From Larix kaempferi (lineage: Eukaryota; Streptophyta; Pinopsida; Pinales; Pinaceae), in the NCBI GenBank assembly GCA_027924585.1, contig BSBM01000299.1, positions 32,402,501 to 32,466,500 on the forward strand: DNA of 64,000 nt, read 5' to 3'. How positions within the stretch are numbered: position 1 is the stretch's first letter; each line of letters opens with the position of its first letter. The translations under genes were made by a program, and so were the position numbers. Of this stretch, positions 35,649 to 47,640 are shown one piece after another. The notes beneath the pieces were generated by a model. It was not told the origin of the DNA. It worked only from the letters and a program-made list of their open reading frames with translations, and did no database searches.

Positions 35649-38600
35649 TGTAACATACCCCTTTGCTGAAAATATTTTATGTTTGAAGAAAAAATTATCT
35701 TAACTTTTATTGTAGATTTTTATATTTGGACAAGTGTCCAAGGATGACTGTAATTGCATAATATTATTATTTAAATAAATAAAATAGGAGACACTCACCC
35801 AAGGATAACTATTGAAAGAGTGTTTACTGACCCACTAGGTAGAATGGAATCTGGGGTAGAAGGCAATGGACAAGTGGCAACATCATGAATCAAGTAACTA
35901 GTTGTTGGTATGGGACAACTCCCTTGAAGTGTGGTCAAGTTCCTTGGATTATGGAACTGGAGCTTGAGGCCCATTTATTGAAAATCGACCACAAAAATAC
36001 TTAGGCATCTTTTTAAGAGCCATCGAATTTGGACTGAGGTTCAACACTTTTCCTAACGAGGAAATTTACCTTATGGTTCTTCTATATGCACAAAACAGAT
36101 TCGATGAGGGGAAAAACTAGGTTTTCGATCATGGTGTAAGTCTGCCTTGTTTAGTGTTGAGTGCAGAGTTTTACTACTGAGTGCAGAGATTGAGGTGTAT
36201 GGAAAGTCTCTATTAATTGCTGGTTATGCAACCTGAGTGCCTTGCTTCTACACAGAGTCTTCTACCTAGTGGTTCAGTAAACAGGCTCAGGGGTCCAAAG
36301 GAGGCAAGTAGTTTGGCAGTTTCTTCTGGAGAAGGTTTGAAGGAACATGCCTCCTTAGGGGTTTGTCCACCCTATCTACATTTCCAGGTTCTACATGTTC
36401 TTTTTAGTTCCTAAGTAGCTATAATTTATTTTATGTACTGTTGAATTAAGATTTAATTAGGCAAATATTAGTAGTAATCATTCTGCAGAAGTAAATGCTT
36501 GATTTCCTGAATTTATTATGATTATGTAAATTGTTGAGGAATTCATTCGGAATGATAGAATGGATTACTTCCCTACATTTTTCCACGTACTGTTGTTTGT
36601 ACCGTACTCTAGTATAGGGAAGGTGTTTAAAAATAGATAAGAATGATATTATGCAACAGATAAAATGATTGAGTAACTATCTCCCATGTTCGCTGTAATT
36701 GTTCTAATCTGTCTACATTTTGTATTTAAATATCTTTTATTGTTCAATCACACAAATATACAGTAATACTCAACTTATGCAGATATTAGATTATTTTTAT
36801 ATTCATAGTAACTGAAGTAAACATCTCCTATTCTTTACAAACCAAGGGTTTGGTTATAGATTAACTAATCCCTTACAGTAGGTACTTAATACACATAATA
36901 TGATCATTTATTCTAACACATTATAGTTTCCAAACCTCACTATTGCATCTCATTGGTATGTATGAAATTTAAATATATGCATAAAAATACATAACTATTA
37001 TTACAAAACAACTTTGAAGTTTTTCAAATATCCCAAAGATTAAAACCCTAATTAGAACCCTTAGTTAAAACAAATCTTTAGAAATTCTTGAGTGAACTCA
37101 ACTAGACCAGAAAAGTTTTCATGTAGTCTTTTTTTTTATTTTCTTAAATCTTCCATGAGTGCGAAACCTTCATTATCCTTCTATAGTCAAGCAAACAAAA
37201 ACTAGTATTCAGTATTGATAGGATTCAAACCCAGCCTTACGGCCGAAACCCTCGATCTTTATCAAAACATTTCGATAAGTTTCCAACCCGGCTTAATTCC
37301 TTTACACAGCGACAATATCACCATAAAATAAGAATTTCAGCATTTCATAATACAGTAACTACAACACATATCTCTTCCGACATCTGAAAATGTATGTAAA
37401 ACACATTTTGTTATAGAGACGGGCATAGCCCTTATACCTAATTTTAAAACAGTTTACAAGTAAACACAGACGACAGGGAGGACACTAACTTTGTAACTAT
37501 TTTACATAAAAACATTTAGATTTACAACGAAACCAGAGTTACAGCATTTACATATGCACCTAAGTGGAATCTTTTTTCGAAAAACAATCACTGACAATAT
37601 CACTTCGAGACATAACATCAGTTAATAGGGTTCGAAACACCAATCATTTAAACAAAAAGCAATTTCATTATTATAACATTTAACATTATATTTATCCAAA
37701 ACGCACGGAGTTAAACCCTTTAGTCAACACCGGAAATTATCATGTTGCACAGTTATGGCATAAAGAAAACACAGAGTAAGCCAAGGATTCAATCCTCTTA
37801 CATGCCTTTGTCTACCAAACACTACAACGACGACGAAAGCCACATCCAACCCCCATGACAGAGGCCTCTGCTAAAAGTTAGACAAGAATCAACAGTGCCA
37901 TCTACAGGAAAACCACCAAGGCTTACTGGTTTCCTTATGCTTCTCCCCATGGTGCAACGAACTTAGAAAATCGTAGACGAAGGGGAACTGTCACAAAAAG
38001 CACATTGTGGTTTAAAAAAATGACGAGTATAAAGCTTAAAAACAAATACTTGCTAGTTGTTTTTATTTTGTAAAACGTGGAGACTGTAACCGTCACTTAC
38101 CCGTAAGGAATTCTTTGAACCAGAATTAACCGATGAGAACCAGGGTCAAAAATCACCATCAAAATAGCAGCAGAATGGCTCGGATCTAAGAGCCACAATA
38201 GAGTTTAGCAAAAAAACAGGTTACGGGTTCGAAACTCAGAGAGGAGCCTCCATCCCAGCTACTAACCCTATCTTTTCGCAGGCTGGTCAACCTCTCCCCA
38301 AAACCCCACTCACTACATAATAAAAATCTAAGCCATGATGTCGAAGATGTTATCATCTAAGCAGTTAATGCTTAACCAAAACCCAAGTTCTATCATGTGA
38401 AGATCGCCACGTTGGATGTCAACGGGAAGACTACTACTGTGACTTTAATGTGCTTTTTATACCCCAACTACCATCGTACAATCAAACCTACATTCATATA
38501 ATTGAACTCGATTATGGTTCAAACTTTTGGATATGTGTAGAGTGTAGTATGATTACAAGGTCAAAATATGTACGTTTCCAATTCCTTACATTATATTATA

Positions 38601-39721
38601 GTTACAAAACTTAACATTTCATCACACTATCGAATATATGCTAGCAATATCATCGTTTTTACACTTCGATTATGGTGTCACAACCATAGGGTTTGTCAAA
38701 CATCCACTCATGGCCATTATCCCGTTGATACTTATAGGATATGAGACTATAGGATATTTTAGATATTAGGCTTAGGTTGTGATGTTAATTACTACATATA
38801 GAAGTGTAGTGTATTAATGTTAGTTATTCTTGTTTCGTTCAAACATTTTATTAATGAACAAACAATTATTTTTCTTTGATATTAAAACTATAATATATGA
38901 GTTGTAATTACATTTAGTATTCAAGGCACTAGAATATAGTAAAACATATCGACTATACTATTATTACATAGTATAGCTTAGAATTGCACTTTCATACTTA
39001 AGGTTTGTAATTATAGTTGGATCAAACCTTTTCCGTAAGTATATCAATACAAATAACTAATACAAATGGTACTTAGAACCAGAAGTTAGGTCTAGAACTA
39101 CAAAATAGTATTAACACCTAACTTGGAGGTGTCATCACTTATGATAGGTACTTAGAAATCTAGTATATATGTTTAGACGCAAGAATTAAGTTTTACAACT
39201 TAGAAATCAAATGATGTTTCACATTTTCCATAGAACGTATGAAAGTAAACGATCTTAAAGAGATGTAATTTCTGATTGAAGAGTAACTGAGAATTACACA
39301 TAAACATTACTAAACGCTTGAGCTATATTAGATCTCACCCGGCAATACTTCAATATTTTACAAGTGGAAGGCTAACTGAAACTTAATATAGGTTTCTTTT
39401 TCTTTAGAAGCATCATTATTACCTGTGATCTGCAACAGAGGTTCAAATGCTTTATCTACATAGCTAAGTAAGCCTCGGGGTGCCCCATAGGACCCCTTCA
39501 TCATCAGCAAAGAAAGTAAACAGTTAGCACATATAAATAAGACAGTATCTTAAAACAAATAATCAACGTAAAACAATTCTCAGAATTTAGAAGTAGTATT
39601 ATCAATATTAATTCAACTAGCTAGGTATATTAACTTTTAGTATACTTCCGCATATCATTTATAGCATTAAATGTACCTTAGTAAAAAATTTAAATTTTTT
39701 TGAATTTTTGAGGATGTCACA
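35649..39721 (+). repeat. third LTR of the Tekay chain, 4073 bp, shared by copies 3 and 4
   Basis: It starts TGTAACATACCCC after AAGTGAGGGTG. It ends GGATGTCACA at 39721, followed two bases later by TGGTATCAAAGC. It is similar to the other two LTRs throughout. Confidence 0.92.
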
Positions 39722-39863
39722 TGTGGTATCAAAGCACGGTTCAAACTTTAGGCCTGAAATAGGCTCACGTGCGCAAAACAGAAAATGAAAACAAAAAATC
39801 TAGTTACTAACTTTAATTTAAATTTGTTTTTGTACAGAACAGCTTGACATTTAATTTGCACGT

Positions 39864-40820
39864 ATGGACATGCCGGAGGAATCAGCAGAGGATATATATC
39901 CTCATAATGACCGTAATAATAATGAACAGGAAAATATTAATGAAGAAATCTATGTAGAACTTAATGATCAATCTTCTAAATTATTACGTACTGTTAAGGA
40001 TTTAAAATCTGAAATAAAAAGTGTTAAGGAAGAAAACAAAAGGATTTTAAGAGCACAAGAGGAATTAAATCATATTTTATTGGATAAGTACCATCAAGAT
40101 GAAAAATATAAGAGAATTGAAGTAAAAACTGAATCTGGAACAATGTCCTATAAATACAGAGATAAGAAAGCTAAATACTATAAAACTGAAAGTAACTCTT
40201 CTTCTTCTGAATCTGATGACAAAATTTATCGCAAAAAATATAATTCTGATCAAGACAGCAGTGACAGTGACTGTGGTCCTAAGAAAGGACATAAAAATTA
40301 TGAACAAATTTCATGAGAGTTTAAAAAGATAAAACCTCCAACTTTTAATGGAGAAAATGAAAAGGGAGAGGCAGTTGAAGCATGGCTGTCCGGAATGAAG
40401 AAGTATTTTCAGATTTATAACTACTCATCGCAATTAAAAGCTAATATGGCCATATACAATCTAACCGGAAGGGCAGACATTTGGTGGCAAGATGTCAAAA
40501 GAGTTTAAAATCTTAAGGACAAAGACATAAAATGGAGTACATTTAAGAACATGTTTAAGAAAAAAAATTTATCCGAACAGTACTACGAAGATAAGTCAAA
40601 AGAATTTTATGATTTAAAGATGGGTTCAATGACCATGAAGGAGTTATGTAGCAAATTTCTCAGCTTGTTAAGGTATTTACCTTACCTAGATGAAGAAAAA
40701 CCTAAGAGACAAAGGTTTGTACGTTGTTTACCCTTCCACATAAAGGACAGAATTGAGTACAATAACCCTTCAACTCTTGAAGAAGCCATGAGGAACGTTA
40801 ATTTCTTTTTTTGAAAAGAA
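39864..40820 (+). pseudogene. gag of Tekay copy 4, truncated at 40820
   Basis: The start MDMPEESAEDIYPHNDRNN gives an open 150-codon piece (39864-40316). It contains the coiled-coil-like stretch (LRTVKDLKSEIKSVKEENKR) and the acidic/Ser linker, and ends in TGA where copy 2 has GGA. The core follows out of the first piece (PPTFNGENEKGE, IWWQDVKRV, then TAA near 40506), and a second open piece runs 40551-40814. Homology stops at the equivalent of copy 2 position 23090, where a MITE begins; the zinc knuckle and all of pol are missing beyond it. Confidence 0.88.
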
Positions 40821-41045
40821 CACCCTAGTACAAAATGAGAGATAAGTGACTAGGCGACCAAAAAGTTTGGTCACCACAACTTTTTCAAGGGATAAATGAC
40901 CAAAATTGAGAAATTTTAAGTGAACTGACTAAAAATGACCAAGCTAAATGACCAATTTGGTCACGAGATAAGAACTAAACTAAAAATGACCACATAACAA
41001 TTGGTCATTTATGTTGTCATTTTTAGTTGTGTCATTCCAGTAGTG
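40821..41045. mobile_element. 225-bp CACTA-type MITE with 3-bp target duplication GAA
   Basis: The left end reads CACCCTAGTACAAAATGAG. The right end, read inward on the minus strand, is CACTACTGGAATGACACAAC, a typical CACTA/EnSpm terminus. GAA flanks both sides (40818-40820 and 41046-41048), the 3-bp duplication expected for CACTA. Inside are repeated TGACCAAA/TTTGGTCA motifs in both orientations, like the subterminal repeats of this superfamily. It carries no transposase. It sits at the edge of Tekay copy 4, and the sequence to its right does not resume that gag, so a deletion followed or accompanied its insertion. Confidence 0.75.
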
Positions 41046-41071
41046 GAAAATTATAATTTTGATAATGAATT

Positions 41072-41219
41072 TGTACAATTTGCTAAATTTTAACACTGCG
41101 GATGGATTCAGAGACCCTTACTAAATTTTAACACTGCAGACGGATTCACAGACCCCCAAAAGAAGGTCTCTGAATCCATCTGCAATGTTAAAATTTAGTA
41201 AATTGTAACATTAATAGTA
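41072..41219. repeat. foldback with duplicated left arm
   Basis: The right arm 41165-41219 is the reverse complement, with few mismatches, of 41073-41116 and also of 41118-41155. All carry CTAAATTTTAACACTGC and GGATTCA(G/C)AGACC. The structure can form a long hairpin and resembles a MITE or a terminal inverted repeat pair. No clear target duplication was found. Confidence 0.75.
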
Positions 41220-42455
41220 TACAACTTGAATTATTTTTCAATACATGTCTTATAAGGGATCATTTCTTTGAGTCCATACTTGTAAGAATTGAAATTGAAA
41301 GCTGGTAAGGTGATGCACCCGATTTTGCAAGGGTTTACTGATTTTTTGGCAAGGGATTTGCTTCCATTTTTTTTTCCGAGTTTTGCAACTAGTTTTTTGT
41401 GCCCAGTTGCACCGAGTTTTGCATCCAATTTTCTAAGTTCTATTAAGTTAATGATTAGTTTGATGATAACAAATCAATGAATCCTATAACTTTTCTTTGT
41501 CAAAGAAAAAGAAAATGATTATGAGAACACTTCACTTCTCTTGACACAAGAAGTTATATGAAAGGGGAAAAACATCAAAACCCAACATTGATTCTTGAAT
41601 GTTAGATAAGGAAATCATAAATTAATCCCTCTCCTTATATCATTTAACAAATTAAAATAAAAATAAAAATTTATCCATCCGTCCTTTTTGTAATAATTCA
41701 CTTTTTAACAATAAATCCCATTATCATTAAATATGTCTTTCTTAATATAAACAATAATTTTATCAATAACCAAATATAAAAATAATAACTTATTCTTTTT
41801 ATTAATATACTATTTAATTTTAAATCCCATTATTATCATTGCCAAAAATTTTATACACAATAATATTATCAAATAACAAATACAAAATATATGAATCTAT
41901 CACTATTCAATTGCAACATTAGTATTATCACTATTCATTTGCAACATTATTACTAATTCTTCATAGTTGATAAAACTATGGTTTCCATATATGTTCATCT
42001 TACCCTACATATGGGCATAGGATCTGCCCAATACATCGGTTCTAAATACGCTTACCCTAGTTCATATCCAGAAGCAAATTGAATAATAACTTGTTGTTGG
42101 AAGCATCAGGGTTTTCCCTTCATAGCATCACGAATTTGCAAGCTAGGAAGGGTCGGGGTTTTCCCTTCATAGCATCACGAATTTGCAGGGATGGGTATTC
42201 CATGGGGATCGAAGGTAGGAATGGACTGGGAGGTGAATTTTCTCAATGGTGTTATTAATTTGCAGAAAATATCGAGAATGGAGAGCTTAAATGCATGATT
42301 TTGATTAATGTTTCAGCTAAAGAGGTCAATTTACGACATCAATATGAACAATAACAATAGTGGTATAGATTCAACCGTGAAGAAAACCATGTCACAGTTT
42401 GTTCTTTATTCATTCGATAAGAATGGGTACAAAATAATCTTTCATCAAAGGACAA
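41220..42455. other. spacer without a recognised gene
   Basis: The sequence is AT-rich, particularly 41640-41940. A motif GAGTTTTGCA is repeated near 41378 and 41413. A 32-bp block, GGGTTTTCCCTTCATAGCAT plus the bases that follow, occurs at 42109 and again at 42156. No ORF shows family resemblance. The 42250-42455 part may be eroded upstream sequence of the CULLIN4-like scrap. Confidence 0.55.
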
Positions 42456-42594
42456 AATGATGGTGGATCTGAAGAACGAAGGATCCTCGTCCTCTGAAAC
42501 CGCCGCCAATTTGTCAAGAAAGAAGGCCATGCATGCCCCCGCAACCCATCAAGAAATTGGTCATCAAACCCTTTAAAGATAAAACTTTGTTCGA
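42456..42594 (+). pseudogene. CULLIN4-like N-terminal fragment
   Basis: Frame 42481 encodes SSSSETAANLSRKKAM. After a 4-bp duplication (ATGCATGC, near 42528-42535) the next frame reads PPQPIKKLVIKPFKDKTL. Together these resemble the segment before the first cullin repeat of plant CUL4, which characteristically has (S/A)RKKA followed by PQPxKKxVIKxxKxKP. CUL4 is the scaffold of DDB1-based ubiquitin ligases. Resemblance stops after KTL at about 42594; the following NFEEDTW-type sequence of the family is absent. This is a short, frameshifted relic, perhaps carried by a transposon. An unrelated chance match is possible given the length. Confidence 0.5.
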
Positions 42595-42780
42595 GGTTTT
42601 CATTTGAATTTTCAGTTTTAAGCAGAGTTTTTTTAAGTATTTGAATGGATCTAGATGGATCCATATCCTCCAATGGAATAACTATGGAAAATTAAACTCA
42701 TTTGATTGTGTTTTCATTGGTTTAAACTCAATTTATAAGGTTGTTGGTGAATCAAATTTTGTAAGCACACACACATATTT

Positions 42781-43760
42781 TTAGTTCCGACACTCTATCA
42801 ACCACTCCCTATTCCTTCAAAGCCATAGGAAGCAATATCCATGTCTTTCATCACCAGATTACCGATGACTCTTCAAAAAAATGACTACATATTTGTGCAG
42901 TCTATAGATTTTCAAAGAGGGCATTATTTATTCTCTGCAGCAAACCCATCACAGAACAAAAACAAACAAAAATCCTCTTCAAATAGGTTTGGGCACACTT
43001 CGATTTACCTTTCTAAATTGTATCCAATAGAGAATCCATATTCCTCAATCCATTTTGGAAACTCTATGGAAGCTATTAGGATGTAAGTTACAGTATTCAA
43101 CAACATTTTATTCACAAATGAATGGACATACCGAAGTGATAAACCATGCATTTCCCCATGCACACCACATATGGTATAGCAGCAAAAAACAATGGAATGC
43201 CATTAGGAAATCCACTCATCCACACTGCATATTGTGCAACATAGTTACAATAGGAAATCCACTCATCCACGGGGTGTCTCCATTTGAGGAATGCCATTAC
43301 CTCTTGCTATAACACATGTGACCTGACACTTCAATAAAACAACACATTGAAGCGACAACTTTGGGCACAAGATTAGAAATATTCATGACCAGGTAAAGGT
43401 GGCCCTGCAAATATACCAACAAAAATACAAGTGAATTCTAGACAAATACAAGCTCCCTTCATCATTCCACATGGGTGACAAGGTTTGGTTGTACATGCAG
43501 TAGCAACATTTCAAAGGGAAAAATCATCATAGATTAAAACCTCAGTAGCAACATTTCAAAGGGAAAAATCATCATAGATTAAAACCTCTAAGATATGGGC
43601 CATATGTAATTCTTCAATAAATCAACAACAACATGTTCAAATTGGATCTTCCTCCCCAACTAGGCTTCCACTTAGTTATCAATTTTAATCAACTAAATCA
43701 TTATGAACCTATAATTCTCTTAATTGATCAGTAAGTGGTGGTTCCAATGTCTCTCTGATA
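42781..43760 (+). pseudogene. degenerate Ty3/gypsy integrase, a lineage other than Tekay
   Basis: Fragments in order are LYQPLPIPSKP and FITRLPMT (integrase core start), then, after a degraded middle, LWKLLGCKLQYSTTF and QMNGHTEVIN (normally QTDGQTEVVN), GVSPFEECHY, and a C-terminal region with YKLPSSFHMGDKVWL, LRYGPYVIL, LPPQLGFH and LNHYEP. The C-terminal GDKVWL...RYGP...LP...YEP series is typical of plant gypsy integrases. Catalytic residues are largely lost and the frame changes several times. No LTRs could be assigned. Confidence 0.75.
43499..43588. repeat. 45-bp direct duplication inside the gypsy remnant
   Basis: AGTAGCAACATTTCAAAGGG plus 25 further bases at 43499-43543 is repeated exactly at 43544-43588, doubling 15 codons of the integrase C-terminal region. 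Confidence 0.92.
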
Positions 43761-46700
43761 TTTGGTATGGGTAGGGATATGGCAGGAGACTGGCCAGATA
43801 AATGCTTTATAAGTTTATCCTCAACAATGTGTCTATTGGTTGCAATTCATCATATCTTATAACATAGTTGCTTATGTTGAAATATAAGTTGGGCAAACAA
43901 CCCTTGTATTGGATTCAAAATAATCCTCACAGTTAATTGGTCTAATTTTTTTTAGTGTAGAACACATGCTAAATAAACTCAGGCAAGCTTTCTATGGAGG
44001 TTTTATGTAATCTTTGACCCTATAAAGAGAAGCTTACTCGAGTGCATTTTGTTTTTTTAAATAGAGATTATGCCGAGCTTACACATTGAAATATATTTTA
44101 GCAATATTTGATTTTGTGTGATCTACATTAACAAAGTCATCCATTTGTTCTAGCACCAACAGCCCTCAACCGCTGGGGATTCCACATTGAAATAATTTCT
44201 ACCAATAATGGATGTGATGTTTCTCAGGTCCAGTCTAAGATAGATAGGAATGGAAATCCTTACTATAATAAGTCATAACTATCAGATTTACTGTTACATT
44301 ATTCAACCATTTATTTGGAGATGGATATTTCTTTAATGAGTGCTTACTATTAGCTCAAGAATACTCGAGATTTGTTGGTCCTCCATGGCCAAATAATCTA
44401 CAAAGTGAAATATATCTCTGTTGAGTGCCCAAATATATGCACATATAAATAGCAGCATGCACATCAATGCGCTACCTAGAGAGTGTAGTTCCCACGCTCC
44501 AGGGATGGTGAAACTTAATGAGAAATGTTTCTCTATTCCCACAAAAAGTACAACTCGGAAAAATGGAGTGGAAATATTTTCTCATGAAATGAGATATGTT
44601 TTGCATGTGTGGGGGATGCCTGGATGCAACTCTCAAAATTTGATTTAAAAATTGAAGTAAAAAAAATGAAAAGCCTGAAACCTAAATTATAAAACCCAAG
44701 TTGCGTCGCTTTATCAAAATTTTCAAATGGTAATTGATCAAATACACTTAGATGATCAATTTTCTTTTCATATATTTATCTTTTATTTTATGATTTTGAA
44801 GATGGGATCCTCTATGCAAGGGATCTCAACATCCCTTAGTGATGCTTCCTGAAATTTAGGGGTGTCTCCATAGGTTCCTTGGATGTGTATTGCCTTCGTA
44901 CATTCCAAAAACTTGGCGGGGCATTGCTAAGTAGTGTGCATTATACATGTTCTACTTAAATAGCAAGCTTACATTTCTCCCTTAGGATTTGGGTGTTGAT
45001 GAATGAGATCAACAATGTAGATTTTATGATTTTATGTGCTATGTAGATATCATTTTTTTATTCTATGTGCTAGCAGCTTGGTGAGTAGTTCTAGAAGTTG
45101 ATGGTAGTGAAATTGTCCTAAAAAATATTTCAATTTCAATTCTGGGCATCTAAAAGGTCATAGGACATCATCTTGGGCATGTGATAGAATAAGGAGGCTT
45201 GTAGGTATTCCTTGTTGGGAAGAACAATCTTCATGTAGTAGCAAGTTATGGAAAACAACAGTCCCTCTTTTCAGTAGTAGCAATAGCAATAAGATCAATT
45301 CTAGGTGTTGTATAGTATTTAAACAATGAGATTAATCATTTGAAAATGTTACCCGCAATTGTAGTAACCCTTAGTAATGAGATCCAGGTTGTCTCAAGGA
45401 TAAATTGGTGCCCTATGGCCTATAACAACCTGTGGTTAATATTTGTATAGAGGCTTGAACTTCCATCTCAGCAACAACCTTCATATTTTGAAGACTGGTC
45501 TACGTGTACCTATCGTTATCCTAGGAAAGGAGCAGACTGCATCTCTTTTTGTACACCAGTCTCATCATTTGGAAGATACAAAATGGCACCAAGTGCTCTA
45601 CATAGTACATATCTCATATTCTGAAACAAAATACAATATCAGTGAGGCTTTATTATCTAAATAGCCTCCACAATCCAAAAAATATGATCAATCATCAAGC
45701 ATCAATCATCAAACTCATCACCACTACTGGAAATGGGATGGGATGCTTGTCATTAACATCCTCGGACATCTACAAGTTGCTTTTAACTTTTAGGACTTTC
45801 TTTGGCACTCCTAGAGTTTGCCACTACTGATTTACTTTTATGCTCCATTGACTTACCTTATTGGTCATTCAGGGACATTAATAAAATTATCTTATTTTAT
45901 CTTGTCTCATCTTAATAGAGTCCACATTCGCCCCTCCAGTGGAAGTACAAACACTCAGTGACAAGTTGGGATTTTTGAGTGAGCGGCTCGCTAAAAACGT
46001 TTATCTCTTTGGTTCTCTCCCTTATATTTTCCATGGAAAAGTATGTTGCTCAAATCTGCTAAGTGATTCCTCCTGCCTCACCTTCGTGCACATTTATGTA
46101 CTGAATACAATCGAGCACTTTAAAATTTATGACACCAACATGACCGGGAATACACTATATAGGTGACTGTAAATCTTATGAACTCGTTTTTAACATCGCC
46201 TTTGTTTTCCTTTCCTCTCATTTCATTGTTGCTTCTCCTCTGTTTTTTTTTTTTTCATGCATCCTCATGTTCTCTATCAGTCTCTTCACTTTCAAGTTGA
46301 AATTGTTGAGCCTTTTTGGTTGTTGGAGTAGGTTTAATGTGAGGTTCAACCTTTGCTACATTCATAGTTTTTGACATTCAAGTAGGCATAGGTGTTGTTT
46401 AGGCTAAAGTGAAATCAATCCCTTTTAGTCAAGAGCTCAATGCCTTTTTTTTTTTTAAGAATGCCTATAGAAAGGGGCCAAACCTGCGTAACCATTGTTC
46501 AATGGTGAAATATATCTAAGTTTCTCTTCAAACATATGTTTCATTATGTTGATATTTAGATACTGGTGGAGATTTAAAAGCTTCAACAATAATTCACTGA
46601 TAAGCCTCAATAACTACCAAGGACCAAATTTCACATGTCAGAAGCAATCTTGAGAGATAACAGGGTGTCCAAATTAACATGGACTTCTAGGCTTCAAAGC

Positions 46701-47250
46701 ATTCCAAAGTCTCCCTCTGTAGACAACCATGTAAATATTCTTATGTCTAGATTATATAAGAAAACTAACATAAGACAACTTGGATATTCTAGCAACTTGA
46801 ATATTCTAGCAATATTGATAGGGTTGCCATGATTCTTATTTAGCAGATTGGTATGGTTAGTACTTTATGATCCAACATTGTCTCAAGTTTGATGTAATTA
46901 GATGTATGATATTTATTGGTTTAATTATGGTATACACTTGATCTATGGGTAAACACATTATTTATAAGATTTGGATACCAAATACCATAAACAACACCTA
47001 GTAGATCAGCAAACCTTACTTAGTAGCAGAATATATCAGTTTAGGATATTACATTCACTCTTAGCTAGGTAGTTGATCATGATCTCACTTCAATATGGAA
47101 GCAAGAGTCGAAATAAGCAAATGTACTCGGATTGCTTGGTGAGAATTCTATTGTATTGAATACCACGTCATGTTCATATTAGTGACTTGGAGGATGAATT
47201 GATATGGTCAAAAATATTAGTTGGAGGTCTATGAGCTCCTAAGTTGGGTT
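43761..47250. other. region without a recognised gene
   Basis: Base composition is mixed with scattered short ORFs (for example 44421-44648 and 45939-46166 plus), none resembling a family I know. A CACTACTGGAAATGG motif at about 45722 looks like a CACTA terminus, but no partner end was found. The stretch probably consists of eroded transposon sequence. Confidence 0.5.
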
Positions 47251-47640
47251 ATAAGGCTCTTTGTGAGGATGATGTGGTGGTGGATCCAAAATGGTGGTTT
47301 AAAGTTATTTGGAAATTCAAATGTCCTCTCAAGTCAAGGATACTTATATGGTTAACTCTTAGAGGTAAGGTTCTAAGCTGGGATAACTTACATGAGTAGT
47401 TATGGGCCTCATAGATGTACTTTGTGCAAGGAAGCTAAGAAGACCATTCCACATTTTCTTATATTGCTCCTCCCTTTTGCTGTTCAAGTATGGGAAGAGG
47501 TGGATAACTTTACAGGTCTTATAGGTTTTTGGAGTGGGGATTCAAATGAAGAATGTCTAAGGACCTGGAATGAGAAAATCAGAATGTCTAAGGACTTGGC
47601 AACCTAGTCTTTTTCATCAATTTGGGGTAGAAAATAAGAG
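47251..47640 (+). pseudogene. LINE retrotransposon remnant (zinc-binding region after reverse transcriptase)
   Basis: In shifting frames the sequence reads KWWFKVIWKFKCPLKSRIL and IWLTLRGKVLSWDNL, then CTLCKEAKKTIPHFL and VQVWEEVDNF. This matches the zf-RVT region at the C-terminal end of plant LINE ORF2 (W-x-x-IW..P.K...W...TxDNL...C..C...E..HL...C....W). A further match, SSIWG/FHQFG followed by a KxRN-like motif near 47610-47650, fits the stretch after it. The RT core itself is not recognisable upstream, and a TAG interrupts the segment near 47397. Confidence 0.7.

Larger units (their letters stand above)
17904..40820 (+). mobile_element. chain of three Tekay chromovirus copies sharing LTRs (LTR-int-LTR-int-LTR-int)
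   Basis: Three LTRs of about 4 kb (17904-21992, 26876-30851, 35649-39721) alternate with three internal regions (21993-26875, 30852-35648, 39722-40820). At each boundary the LTR is immediately followed by a primer site and preceded by a purine tract, with no host DNA and no target duplication between units. Ordinary nested or tandem insertion would leave two LTRs and a target duplication at each junction. The simplest origin is unequal recombination between LTRs. The chain interrupts the 17.2-17.9 kb coding region; the left flank is CAGTC (17899-17903). The right end is lost: the third internal region stops within gag. Confidence 0.92.

Noticed and set aside
45720-45840. CACTACTGGAAATGG as the end of a second CACTA element
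   Set aside because: No matching opposite terminus or 3-bp duplication could be found nearby.
45939-46166. Short ORF as a host gene exon
   Set aside because: No family resemblance, no convincing splice context and no neighbouring exons.
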